Origin: Bifidobacterium crudilactis
GTDB lineage: Bacteria > Actinomycetota > Actinomycetes > Actinomycetales > Bifidobacteriaceae
NCBI RefSeq assembly: GCF_000738005.1
Contig: NZ_JHAL01000002.1
Coordinates: 928,634-992,633, forward strand
Direction: 5' to 3'
Length of the DNA stretch: 64,000 nt
Below, in pieces: positions 56,053 through 64,000 of this stretch. Position numbers and translations under genes: made by a program. The notes under the pieces were generated by a model. The model saw only the letters and a program-made list of their open reading frames with translations. It ran no database searches and was not told the origin of the DNA. The stretch's first letter is position 1, and each line of letters starts with the position of its first letter.

Positions 56053-57087
56053 CTAGACCTGCGCGGCTTCCTTGAGGCCCTCGCGATTGGCACTGCGGTG
56101 CTCGCCGTGCTGAGAATCGGCGGCGATATCGTAGGCATCGTCATGCCGACGCCACCAGGACGACAGCACCGACCCTGAGATGTTGTGCCACACACTGAAG
56201 AAGGTCGAAGGAATCGCCACCACGGGGTTCGCGGCGAAGGCCTGGAGCGCCAGAGTGGCTCCGAGCGCCGAATCCTGCATGCCGACCTCGAAGGTGATGG
56301 CCTTCTGCTGGGCGTATTTGAAACCCTGGGGGTACACCTTGAACATCAGGCGGCTGAACAGATAGCCGAGTCCGTAACCGCAAAGGTTATGCAGCATCAC
56401 CACAGGAAGCACCATGGCCGTCTCGACGGTGAAGAGTTTGGCATTGTTGACGGAGACCACCACTCCGATGATGACGAGTATCGCTATCTGCGATATCGCA
56501 GGAAGAGCGACCGTGACCTTCTGGACCTTCTTGCCGAATATCGCATGAACCGCCACACCCAGGGCCACAGGAATCAGCACCACTTCGAGAGCAGTCAGGA
56601 ACAGCTTGGTGACGGGAATCTGCACATACTGGCTGGCCAGTCCACTCATCAGCAGAGGCACCATGATAGGCGCACACAAGGTCGAGAGCAGACCTATCGA
56701 CACGTCCAGAGCCACGTCGCCTCGCGACAGGAAGGACATGACATTGGACGAGGTCCCCGAAGGGCAGCATCCCACGAGGATGACACCGACGGCTATCATG
56801 CCGTCAAGCTGGAAAATCTTGCACAGCGCCACTGCCAGCAGCGGCATGATGACATAGTGGGCGATGGTCCCGACGATGACCATGAGCGGCATCTTCACGA
56901 TGCGCTTGAAATCGTCGATGCTCAGAGTCATGCCCATGCCGAAGAGAATGATGCTCAGAAAATAATTGGTATAGCTTTTCGCCCACATGCTGGTCTGCGG
57001 CAGAAAGAAGTTAATAATGGCCCAGACCACCACAACAACCGTAAACCAACGAGTAAGCCATGTGCCGAACTGCACGATACGAGACAT
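56053..57087 (-). CDS. Bile acid:sodium symporter (BASS) family transporter
   Basis: 344 residues, about ten membrane segments. BASS family hallmarks: ILFGMGMTLSIDDF, VGVILVGCCPSGTSSNVMSF (Na+ binding region) and FEVGMQDSALGATLA with the conserved Gln-Asp/Ser. The substrates of bacterial BASS members include bile acids, pantoate and other organic anions, so the name is generic. A hydrophilic tail follows the last helix. AAGGGGATGGGATAA precedes ATG. Confidence 0.92.
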   Translation of the reverse strand: MSRIVQFGTWLTRWFTVVVVVWAIINFFLPQTSMWAKSYTNYFLSIILFGMGMTLSIDDFKRIVKMPLMVIVGTIAHYVIMPLLAVALCKIFQLDGMIAVGVILVGCCPSGTSSNVMSFLSRGDVALDVSIGLLSTLCAPIMVPLLMSGLASQYVQIPVTKLFLTALEVVLIPVALGVAVHAIFGKKVQKVTVALPAISQIAILVIIGVVVSVNNAKLFTVETAMVLPVVMLHNLCGYGLGYLFSRLMFKVYPQGFKYAQQKAITFEVGMQDSALGATLALQAFAANPVVAIPSTFFSVWHNISGSVLSSWWRRHDDAYDIAADSQHGEHRSANREGLKEAAQV

Positions 57088-57273
57088 TTATCCCATCCCC
57101 TTCCAATCCCGCAATGTAGCGGGCATGGAAGAGGTGTCGGGTAGCTCAGACCACTATGTGAGCATCGGCAGGCAATGTCGAGATGCCGCATCCTGCACTG
57201 GCCATAGGACAACGCTGCGCCGGAATCTCCGGTTACGCGGCACAGCAATGGCAGAACCGAGGAGGTGAATGAC

Positions 57274-57828
57274 TCAGACCAGCGCGGCGATATCCCCTTC
57301 TATCGCCTCCGGAGTGGTCGACGGTGCATAGCGTTTCACCACACGGCCCTCGCGGTCGATGAGGAATTTGGTGAAATTCCATTTGATGCGTCCACCAGCG
57401 ATACCTGATTTCTGCTCTTTGAGCCAGTTATACAGGGGGTCGGCGTGCTCACCGTTGACGTCGATGCGCGCGAATGTCGTGAAAGTGGTGCCGAAACGCA
57501 GCTTGCAGAAGCTTCCCAGCTCCTCGTCGCTTCCAGGTGCCTGACCGGCGAACTGATTGCATGGGAAGTCCAGAATCTCGAAGCCACGGTCATGGAATTT
57601 GCCGTACAGCGCTTCCAAGCCATCGTATTGCGGCGTAAAGCCGCACTCCGTGGCGGTGTTCACGATAAGCAGCACCTGTCCTCGGTAATCGGCAAGGCTC
57701 TGCTGCTCGCCCTTGATGGTTTTCACGCTGAAGCCGTACAACGCGGAGTCATCCCTTGGCCGAGTACCTTCCCTCGGCGTGCCTGCAACCGCGTCGTCCG
57801 TCTTCGCATCGGTAACTGATTCGCTCAT
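57274..57828 (-). CDS. Glutathione peroxidase-family protein
   Basis: 184 residues. Thioredoxin fold with peroxidatic C62 (NTATECGFTPQYDGLEALY; Cys rather than Sec), FPCNQFAGQAPG with C90 as likely resolving residue, and KWNFTKFLIDREG supplying Trp and Asn of the tetrad. Two-Cys members use thioredoxin, not glutathione. The first 30 residues are a polar lead not seen in shorter homologues. Detoxifies peroxides in the cytoplasm. Confidence 0.94.
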   Translation of the reverse strand: MSESVTDAKTDDAVAGTPREGTRPRDDSALYGFSVKTIKGEQQSLADYRGQVLLIVNTATECGFTPQYDGLEALYGKFHDRGFEILDFPCNQFAGQAPGSDEELGSFCKLRFGTTFTTFARIDVNGEHADPLYNWLKEQKSGIAGGRIKWNFTKFLIDREGRVVKRYAPSTTPEAIEGDIAALV

Positions 57829-57979
57829 AATCGCGCCTTCGCATCCTTGGTGGTGTACCGCTTCCTGAGAATCAGGCTACAGAGCATCGCGCCTTCGGCC
57901 ACGGCGATTCACCATGAACGTAATCACGGGCGCAGCTCACGGTCTCTCATCAGAAAAGTGAGCCTCCGCCGTCAGCTAT

Positions 57980-59242
57980 TCAGACGATGCCGGCCGAAAG
58001 CAAAGCACGGTGCATCCGGTCGAAGCATTCCTGCAACAGCGGGTAGGGCATGGCGAAATTCATGCGCACACACCCCTGTCCGATTCGCCCGCAGGCCTCC
58101 CCGTCAGTCAAGGCGACCTTCGCCTTATCGAGGAAGAAGGCCGCAGGATCGTGCAGGCCCAGAGGAAGAAAATCGAGCCACGCGATATAGGTGCCCTGAG
58201 GCCGCACATAACCCACAGTCGCGAATCTGGTGCGCATCTGCTCATCGACATAATCCCTATTGCGCAACACGTATGGAAACATCTCGTCAAACCATTCTCC
58301 GCCGTGCTCATATGCCGCGATGGTGGCCACCGCACCAATGGTTGCCGTCTGGTGTTCCGACCATTCAGCCTTGCGCATCCACAGGGCGTAATCGTCAGGA
58401 TTCGTCAGAATCACCTGGGCACATTTGGTTCCCGGGACGTTGAAGGCCTTGGACACGGATGTCGCCGTGACGGCCTGCCTTGCCGTGGTCTCGTTGATCG
58501 AGGCGAAAGGCGTGTGCACGGCGTCATCAAAAACGAAGGATGCGTGAATCTCGTCGGAGAACACGCGGACGTCGAAGCGTTCGGCCAGTGCAGAAAGCGT
58601 GAGCATCTCTTCGCGGGTGAGCACCTTACCGATAGGGTTGTGGGGATTGCAGAGCACGAAGGCCTTGCATCCCTGGCGGAATGCGTCTTCGATGGCAGTG
58701 AAATCGAATTCCCAGCCTCCCTTGCGTTGCAGCATGGGAATTTCGATAACCTCCACTCCGTACAGCCGGGGAACACTCAGGAAAGGCATGTACGCGGGGG
58801 TGGGAACGATAATGGCGTTTCCCGCTCCCACGAATTCGCGGAGGAAAATCTCATAGGCCTCCATCACATCGGGCACCGGCCTGATGCAATCCGGGTCGAC
58901 ATTCCATCCGAAACGCCGCTGCTGCCAATGTGCGCAAGCCTCAGCCACCTGTCGTTTCAACGGGTCCGGAATATAGCCGAGCGAACAGCGCTGCACCGCA
59001 CCGATCATGGCCTCCTGGATGCATGGCGCCAGGCCGAAATCCATTTCGGCGATGAACGCTCCGATGCAATTCGGGTACCTGGTCCATTTATCACTGCCTA
59101 TCTTCGCCAGGTCGTTCGGCGTTTCACCGTCGATGGCGGTGGCATCGAAAAGATGTTTCCCGAGACATTCCGTGGATGCATCATCCTGCAGTGTGCGGGT
59201 GCTTTCGGTTTCAGTCGCTGTGCTGTCCAGTAATCCATGCAT
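57980..59242 (-). CDS. MalY/PatB-type PLP aminotransferase (cystathionine beta-lyase)
   Basis: 420 residues. Class I/II aminotransferase fold of PatB: FIAEMDFGLAPCIQEAM, VVGAGNAIIVPTPAYMPFL-like segment, FVLCNPHNPIGKVLTREE and TSVSKAFNVPGTKCAQ with PLP Lys K265. It cleaves cystathionine or similar C-S bonds. ATG 59242 was chosen; GTG 59362, two bases after the lysR stop, would add 40 non-conserved residues but fits translational coupling. The lysR gene lies directly upstream. Confidence 0.87.
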   Translation of the reverse strand: MHGLLDSTATETESTRTLQDDASTECLGKHLFDATAIDGETPNDLAKIGSDKWTRYPNCIGAFIAEMDFGLAPCIQEAMIGAVQRCSLGYIPDPLKRQVAEACAHWQQRRFGWNVDPDCIRPVPDVMEAYEIFLREFVGAGNAIIVPTPAYMPFLSVPRLYGVEVIEIPMLQRKGGWEFDFTAIEDAFRQGCKAFVLCNPHNPIGKVLTREEMLTLSALAERFDVRVFSDEIHASFVFDDAVHTPFASINETTARQAVTATSVSKAFNVPGTKCAQVILTNPDDYALWMRKAEWSEHQTATIGAVATIAAYEHGGEWFDEMFPYVLRNRDYVDEQMRTRFATVGYVRPQGTYIAWLDFLPLGLHDPAAFFLDKAKVALTDGEACGRIGQGCVRMNFAMPYPLLQECFDRMHRALLSAGIV

Positions 59243-59364
59243 ACGTTCATTGTTTCCGATGACTCCCCGGAGTGCACCCTCGACGCTCCCCCGTTTGGTG
59301 AGAGCGTTGGTCGTTTTGCTTATGACGGTGGGGCGCTCGCTGAGGAATACGGGAGCGCACACGC

Positions 59365-60306
59365 CTAGGCATCCTGCACGGGACGCAGATAGCGCCCGGC
59401 GACCTTCTTGATGGCATCGCTGAGCTCGCCGATGGATTCACGTGTATCGCCGGCGCGGGTCAGCATCCCCACGCTTCTGACGGCATGTGCGTCCTTGATG
59501 GGACAGGCGATGACGTCATCACGCAGGAACGACAGCGTGGAAAGTTCCGGCACGATGGAAATACCCAGACCCATCTCCACGAGGTTTTGCGTGACCACGT
59601 AATCATCGGTGGAATGAGTGATATTCGGTTCGAAATCCGCCTTATGAGCGATGCTCACCAGATTCGCCTGGCATGTTTCGCAACCCGCGATCCATGATTC
59701 GTCATGCAGCAATGCCAGGTCAACCGGCATGCCGTCCTGCTCGTAGCGTTCCGCGACTTCACCGGATTTAGGGACGAGCAGACGCAGAGGGTCCTCCCCG
59801 AAGTACTCCACGCGCAGGTCCTCGCCGATATGCAGGAAATTAGGGATGCTGCCGTATCTGAAGATGATGGCCGCATCCGCCTGCCCGCGTTCCATCAGCC
59901 GTATGGCTTCGGGAGGTTCCATCTGCACCAGACTGACGTCGATATCGGTTTGCTGACTGAGATTCACCAAGGTCCGTGCCAGCAGGGTCGAGCATATGGA
60001 AGGAGGAGCCAATATCCGCAGATGGGAAGAACCATGCAGACGGTATTCCTCCAAGTCGCCTTCGGCCTGCGTCACGCGGTTGGCAATCAACTCACCATGA
60101 CGGGCCAATGTCAGTCCAGGAGCGGTGAGGCTGACACCGTGGGCGTTGCGTTCGACCAACATGCAACCGCATTGCTGTTCCAGACGTTTCAACTGTTGGC
60201 TGATGGCGGCCTGGGACCATCCTGTCGCCCGCGCAGCGGCGGAAAGCGAGCCGTATCGCTCGATATTCCATAAGGTGACCAACATCTGCGGATTCAAATT
60301 CTGCAT
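59365..60306 (-). CDS. LysR-family transcriptional regulator
   Basis: 313 residues. Winged helix at 8-65 (LWNIERYGSLSAAARATGWS, AAISQQLKRLEQQCG), then a periplasmic-binding-fold effector domain with LRILAPPSICSTLLARTLV and GLGISIVPELS. Divergent from the aldehyde dehydrogenase and upstream of patB on the same strand, so it may control both. GGGGACGGGA precedes ATG 60306; an upstream in-frame ATG at 60357 is disregarded. Confidence 0.93.
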   Translation of the reverse strand: MQNLNPQMLVTLWNIERYGSLSAAARATGWSQAAISQQLKRLEQQCGCMLVERNAHGVSLTAPGLTLARHGELIANRVTQAEGDLEEYRLHGSSHLRILAPPSICSTLLARTLVNLSQQTDIDVSLVQMEPPEAIRLMERGQADAAIIFRYGSIPNFLHIGEDLRVEYFGEDPLRLLVPKSGEVAERYEQDGMPVDLALLHDESWIAGCETCQANLVSIAHKADFEPNITHSTDDYVVTQNLVEMGLGISIVPELSTLSFLRDDVIACPIKDAHAVRSVGMLTRAGDTRESIGELSDAIKKVAGRYLRPVQDA

Positions 60307-60672
60307 TCCCGTCCCCTTTCCAACCGCGCCGAAGCGTGCCATACCTTCACGAAGCATCCGTGTATCACCGATACATCGACCATGTCTTTCGACTCCGACT
60401 TAGCAACTTCAAGCCTATCCTCACCATGCAACCTGAATACCTCCTCACACCGACCGGTGCAATCGGACATGTCGAAGCCTTCGGCGTCAACCACTGCCCA
60501 TCTCGAAAATCCGCCTGTCGCGAATTCCGCCTTCCATAACGTCGCCAAGTCTTGCGCAGACTCGACGACGATAGATAATGAATGCAAGTTGGGTTACGGG
60601 GATTCGTGTTGTCTACGGTTGCATGAACGACCATGCCCAAACCTTCGTTCAGACTCAAGGAAGAGGCAGATC
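60307..60672. promoter_or_regulatory. Divergent lysR/aldehyde dehydrogenase control region
   Basis: 366 bases. TGTATC-ACC-GATACA at 60361-60375 is a small perfect palindrome and a possible LysR site. For the rightward gene TTGCGC (60552) and GATAAT (60574), 16 bases apart, are a fair promoter, about 95 bases before the start codon. No gene is seen here. Confidence 0.45.
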
Positions 60673-62064
60673 ATGGCATATGCCACCACCAATCCATACA
60701 CCGAGGAACGCGTCGCCAGTTTCCCCACCGCAAGCGATGAAGACGTCCGAGCGGCCATAGCCAAAGCCGATGAAGCATTCACCTCCTGGAAGGACACCAG
60801 CTTCGAACAACGAGCAGGCATCCTCGCCAGGGTTGCGGAGATTCTTCGGGAGCGACACACCGAATTCGCCAAGATTCTCACCCTGGAAATGGGCAAACTG
60901 CTCACCGAAGCCGAAGCCGAAGTGGAACTCAGCGCTCAGATCATCGACTACTACGTCGAACATGCCGAACAGCAGCTTCAACCACGAACACTGCCGAGCG
61001 CCGACTACGAGGAGGGGCATGCCAAACTGGTCTATGAACCTCTCGGCGTGCTGTACCTGGTCGAACCTTGGAACTTCCCGTATTACCAAATCGTCCGTGT
61101 CGGAGCTCCCCAGCTGATGGCAGGCAACACCCTGCTGCTCAAGCACGCCTCGAATGTGCCGCAATCCGCCTTGGCATTCGAGAAGCTCTTCAAGGAGGCC
61201 GGACTGCCTGAAGGCGTGTTCACCAATCTCTTCGCCTCGCACGACCAGAACGAACTGATTCTCTCCGATCCACGGGTCAAAGGCGTCGCACTCACCGGCA
61301 GCGAAGGCGCCGGGTCGGCCGTGGCCTCGCTGGCGGGCAAGTATCTCAAGAAAAGCACGCTTGAACTCGGCGGCTCGGACCCCTTCATCGTGCTTGAGGA
61401 CGCCGATGTCAGGAAAGCAGCCCAGTGGGCGGTGACCGGCCGCCACTGGAACGGCGGCCAGGTCTGCGTATCGTCCAAGCGTCTGATAGTGGTGGATGCG
61501 GTCTACGACGAATTCCTCGAAGCATACCGCTCGGGCGTCGCCGCCCTCAAAGCCGGAGATCCCACCGACCCTGAAACCACCCTTGCTCCGCTGTCGAGCA
61601 AGTCTGCCGTCAACATTCTGCGCGCACAGGTCGATGAAGCCGTCAAGGCCGGTGCACATGCGGAGACCCTGGGCGAAGCGGTTCCGGAACACGGTGCGTT
61701 CTATCAGCCGACTATCCTCACCGACATCACCGTGGACAATCCGGCGTATACGACTGAGATGTTCGGCCCTGTGACCCAGTTGTACCGTGTGGCCGATGAG
61801 GAGGAGGCCCTGAAAGTGGCCAACGGCACACCCTTCGGACTGGGGGGCTCGGTGTTCAGCTCCGACTCGGCACGCGCCTGGAAAGCCGCGGGTCGCATCA
61901 ACACAGGCATGGTGTTCATCAACCATCCGACCGGCGTCAAAGCCGACATCCCCTTCGGCGGCGTGAACCGTTCCGGGTATGGTCATGAACTCATCGACCT
62001 CGGCATCCACGAATTCGTGAACATCAAGGTCATCGCCGAACCCGACATCGACGACGCGTTCTGA
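60673..62064 (+). CDS. NAD(P)-dependent aldehyde dehydrogenase, succinate-semialdehyde type
   Basis: 463 residues. ALDH superfamily: LVEPWNFPYYQIVRVGAPQL for cofactor, LTGSEGAGSAVASLAG, catalytic base E231 (STLELGGSDPF) and nucleophile C265 (NGGQVCVSSKR). The GabD/YneI branch is likeliest from the N-terminus (ATTNPYTEERVASFPTASDE). AGGAAGAGGCAGATC before ATG 60673 sets the start. Followed by a hairpin terminator. Confidence 0.93.
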   Translation: MAYATTNPYTEERVASFPTASDEDVRAAIAKADEAFTSWKDTSFEQRAGILARVAEILRERHTEFAKILTLEMGKLLTEAEAEVELSAQIIDYYVEHAEQQLQPRTLPSADYEEGHAKLVYEPLGVLYLVEPWNFPYYQIVRVGAPQLMAGNTLLLKHASNVPQSALAFEKLFKEAGLPEGVFTNLFASHDQNELILSDPRVKGVALTGSEGAGSAVASLAGKYLKKSTLELGGSDPFIVLEDADVRKAAQWAVTGRHWNGGQVCVSSKRLIVVDAVYDEFLEAYRSGVAALKAGDPTDPETTLAPLSSKSAVNILRAQVDEAVKAGAHAETLGEAVPEHGAFYQPTILTDITVDNPAYTTEMFGPVTQLYRVADEEEALKVANGTPFGLGGSVFSSDSARAWKAAGRINTGMVFINHPTGVKADIPFGGVNRSGYGHELIDLGIHEFVNIKVIAEPDIDDAF

Positions 62065-62096
62065 GGCAGGCCATTCGACTCGCATATTATCTGCAG

Positions 62097-62142
62097 ATTG
62101 GCCCGGTTGAGCCCACTTCGAGGAAGGGCGAGCCGGGCCAAT
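62097..62142 (+). terminator. Hairpin after aldehyde dehydrogenase
   Basis: ATTGGCCCGG and CCGGGCCAAT form a perfect 10-bp stem with an inner GCCC/GGGC pair, 33 bases after the stop. No T-run follows. Confidence 0.6.
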
Positions 62143-62436
62143 CGAAGCCACCGAACTGGAAACAGGTATTCAAGGACCACAATCGACCGGTTGTCCGCAA
62201 ACCGTCTGGGACCCCATGTGTGAAATCGGGACAGCTCGCACAGAAGGATACGTTTTCAATAGCGTCGGCAGCATCCTGATATTTCCGGAGCCACTCAACC
62301 GATAGTGGTCCGGTTTGCGAGGAGCCTCGGCTGTAGGCTCCTCATGGTCAATTTCCAACCTATAGCCGGCCAAGAGATCTGGCCGCCGCTCGTGGCTTTG
62401 GTATGCTTTGACGTCTTCGTCCACAAGCACCGTTTG

Positions 62437-62485
62437 AAAATGACGACCGGCCCTGGACCTACCTTCGTAGGCTGAACCGGTCGTC
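62437..62485 (-). terminator. Terminator after ychF
   Basis: On the minus strand GACGACCGG pairs with CCGGTCGTC around a nested CCTAC/GTAGG stem, then ATTTTC. It starts 13 bases after the ychF stop. Confidence 0.8.
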
Positions 62486-62497
62486 ACATTGACAAAC

Positions 62498-63583
62498 TCA
62501 TACGTTGAAACGGAACTCGACGATGTCGCCGTCCTGCATGACGTATTCCTTGCCTTCAAGGCGAAGCTTGCCCTCTTCTTTGACCTTGGCATAGGAACCT
62601 GCGGTGATGAGGTCGTCATAGGAGACGATTTCGGCTTTGATGAAGCCTTTTTCGAAATCGGTGTGAATCACGCCGGCGGCCTGCGGTGCGGTCCAACCCT
62701 GATGAATCTGCCAGGCGCGGACCTCCTTCTCTCCTGCCGTGAGGAAGGTCTGAAGCCCGAGGATGTCGAATCCGACGCGGGCCAGCTGGTCGAGGCCGGA
62801 TTCCTTCAGCCCTGCATCCGAGAGCATCTCCTTGGCATCGTCCTCATCGAGTTCGGTCAGATCGGCTTCGAACTGGGCGTTGAGGAAAATCGACGGCGCA
62901 GGCGCCACAGAAGCGGACAGGCGCTGTTTCAGCTCGTCGTTCTGCAACTCGTCGTCATCGACGTTGAAGACATAGATGAAGGGCTTGGCGGTCAGCAGAT
63001 GCAGGTCATAGATGTCGTCTTTGTCAATCCTCTTGGCATTTGCGGCATGGTCTATGGTCTCCCCAGCCTCGAGAATCTCCTGGGCCTTCTTCACCGCATC
63101 CAGATACGCCGGTGTGATCTTCCGACCGCGCAGATCCTTCTCCAGACGGGGCAAAGCCGTCTCGATGGTCTGCAGGTCCGCCAAAATCAGCTCGGTGTCG
63201 ATGGTGTCGATGTCGTCCGAAGGATCGACCTTGCCGTTGACGTGCACGATGTCGTCGTCCTCGAAGGCCCTCACCACTTCGCAGATGGCATCCGCCTCGC
63301 GAATGTTGGCAAGGAACTTGTTGCCCAGACCCTCCCCCTCGGAAGCTCCCTTGACGATGCCCGCGATGTCGACGAAGGTCACCGTGGCCGGGATGATTTT
63401 CTGAGTGTGCACCAGCTCGGCCAGCGGGGCCAGACGCTTGTCCGGCAAAGGCACGATACCCGTATTCGGTTCGATGGTGGCGAAGGGGTAGTTCTCTGCA
63501 AGAACATTGTTTCGGGTCAATGCGTTGAACATGGTGGATTTGCCGACATTGGGCAAACCGACGATTCCTATGGTTAGTGACAT
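62498..63583 (-). CDS. ychF: Ribosome-associated GTPase/ATPase YchF
   Basis: 361 residues. OBG-like: [20 protein letters not shown] (Walker A at 8-16), [38 protein letters not shown], NxxE-type specificity loop and the TGS domain, ending [20 protein letters not shown] and [13 protein letters not shown]. Most family members prefer ATP. The start at 63583 is set by homology; GGACACC is a weak ribosome site. Confidence 0.96.
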   Translation of the reverse strand: MSLTIGIVGLPNVGKSTMFNALTRNNVLAENYPFATIEPNTGIVPLPDKRLAPLAELVHTQKIIPATVTFVDIAGIVKGASEGEGLGNKFLANIREADAICEVVRAFEDDDIVHVNGKVDPSDDIDTIDTELILADLQTIETALPRLEKDLRGRKITPAYLDAVKKAQEILEAGETIDHAANAKRIDKDDIYDLHLLTAKPFIYVFNVDDDELQNDELKQRLSASVAPAPSIFLNAQFEADLTELDEDDAKEMLSDAGLKESGLDQLARVGFDILGLQTFLTAGEKEVRAWQIHQGWTAPQAAGVIHTDFEKGFIKAEIVSYDDLITAGSYAKVKEEGKLRLEGKEYVMQDGDIVEFRFNV

Positions 63584-63608
63584 GGTGTCCAGTCTATTGT
63601 CGAAGGAA

Positions 63609-63679
63609 GATAACTGCTTCAAAAGAATAGCAACGTTGCGAAAAAACGCTCGAAAGCTGTCCTGGTGATGCAGTCATCT
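63609..63679. repeat. R1 palindromic repeat, copy g (diverged)
   Basis: The left arm reads GATAACTGCTTCAAAAGAAT and the right GTCCTGGTGATGCAGTCATC. The outer bases match the family, but the two arms mix the CACTAAAAGG-like and CATCACCAGG types and pair poorly. It lies between ychF and the proC 3' end. Confidence 0.65.
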
Positions 63680-63694
63680 CCGTAAATGCATGAA

Positions 63695-64000
63695 TTATGC
63701 TTCCACGGCGTCGATGGCGTCGATGACGGCACCTCTGAAAGCGTGCCGCTCAAGCTCCGCGACACCTTTGATTGTGGTGCCGCCGGGCGAGCAGACGGCA
63801 TCCTTCATGGCGGCGGGAATCGTGCCGCTTGCGATGTTCAAAGCACCGGTCCCCTGGACCATCTTCGCCGCAAGCCGGTAGGCCGAGGCTCGTGGCAAGC
63901 CATGCTTCACACCGGCATCGGCGAGCGCCTCGATGAACATCGCCGCATAGGCAGGGCCGCATCCGGCTATGGTGCCGCCGATAGAGAGCTGCGAGGATTC
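63695..64000 (-). CDS. proC: Pyrroline-5-carboxylate reductase (C-terminal part)
   Basis: 102 codons of the C-terminal dimerisation domain, the rest beyond the right edge. SSQLSIGGTIAGCGPAYAAM, FIEALADAGVKHGLPRASAY, SPGGTTIKGVAELERHAFRG and AVIDAIDAV are the standard ProC tail; the T-I in SPGGTT is the signature. It reduces P5C to proline. Repeat R1g lies downstream of its stop. Confidence 0.95.
   Translation of the reverse strand, partial: ESSQLSIGGTIAGCGPAYAAMFIEALADAGVKHGLPRASAYRLAAKMVQGTGALNIASGTIPAAMKDAVCSPGGTTIKGVAELERHAFRGAVIDAIDAVEA

Larger units (their letters stand above)
62065..62497. other. Intergenic region after aldehyde dehydrogenase
   Basis: 433 bases. It holds two terminators (listed) and, between about 62143 and 62436, no recognised gene. 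A minus-strand frame of about 100 codons (62170-62487, reading for example GYRLEIDHEEPTAEAPRKPD) is open but has no ribosome site and matches no family known to me; it could be a gene remnant. GGACCACAATCG near 62174 and CGATAGTGGTCC near 62301 are inverted copies. Confidence 0.5.

Noticed and set aside
57274..57828. Selenocysteine glutathione peroxidase
   Set aside because: The active-site codon is an ordinary Cys codon (TGC), and no SECIS is needed.
60655..62151. 498-codon minus frame opposite the aldehyde dehydrogenase
   Set aside because: The plus-strand protein has all catalytic residues; this frame shows none.

Overview
The window reads as chromosomal DNA of a high-GC Gram-positive, most likely Bifidobacterium or a close relative (Bifidobacteriaceae). 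Supporting signs are two WhiB regulators, an ANTAR/PdtaS-type two-component pair, CarD, UPF0182, DUF501, DUF5719, LytR-CpsA-Psr (LCP) proteins, a four-domain S1 protein with an acidic tail, and actinobacterial gene neighbourhoods such as rpsA-coaE-uvrB, pth-mfd-eno-divIC-DUF501-ppx and whiB-GT2-DUF5719. No database search was possible, so genus and all family names rest on recognised motifs and context.

Layout. 1-3.9 kb: 5' end of a pdtaR-like ANTAR regulator, an odd tRNA-Leu(CAA), a degenerate Nudix protein, pyruvate kinase and a TerC membrane protein. 3.9-9.5 kb: uvrB, coaE, rpsA and folD on the minus strand. 9.6-12.5 kb: a metal-type (cluster A-I) ABC transporter whose binding protein lacks the usual histidine ligands. 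12.7-18.3 kb: ispF, carD, glgB and an OmpR/HAMP-kinase pair. 18.6-20.7 kb: an SOS cassette, umuD-umuC, behind a perfect LexA box. 20.7-36.7 kb: ComF, a HAD phosphatase, then a cell-envelope block (zincin-like protein, DUF5719, a frameshifted glycosyltransferase, WhiB2-like regulator, two LCP ligases, an EccC/FtsK-like double ATPase, WhiB1-like regulator), then a PdtaS-type kinase and hemolysin III. 36.9-38.5 kb: greA, FKBP and a membrane protein. 38.5-40.2 kb: a small decayed island (truncated RhuM, purM tail) beside tRNA-Leu(UAA). 40.2-52.6 kb: ppx, DUF501, divIC, eno, mfd, pth, a GNAT and UPF0182. 52.9-64 kb: an NAD(P)H oxidoreductase, YdcF, a fluoride riboswitch with two fluC/crcB genes, a BASS transporter, glutathione peroxidase, a PatB/LysR/aldehyde dehydrogenase group, ychF and the 3' part of proC.

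Non-coding structure is the most striking part. Two dispersed palindromic repeat families occupy gene 3' ends: family R1 (seven copies, about 65-75 nt, consensus ends GATAACTGCA...TGCAGTTATC, with arms that change together between copies) and family R2 (three copies, about 100-110 nt, ends TTTGTGTAGGGATT...AATCCCTACACAAA, with variable interiors). There are also several short tandem arrays, a 37-nt near-perfect palindrome between pdtaS and hemolysin III, and a hairpin that covers the divIC ribosome binding site.

How the genes work together: translation and repair genes (rpsA, uvrB, mfd, pth, umuDC) and central carbon genes (pyk, eno, glgB) are ordinary housekeeping. The 22-34 kb block looks like a WhiB-associated envelope-assembly region. 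The PdtaS kinase at 34-36 kb is the likely partner of the ANTAR regulator at the left edge.
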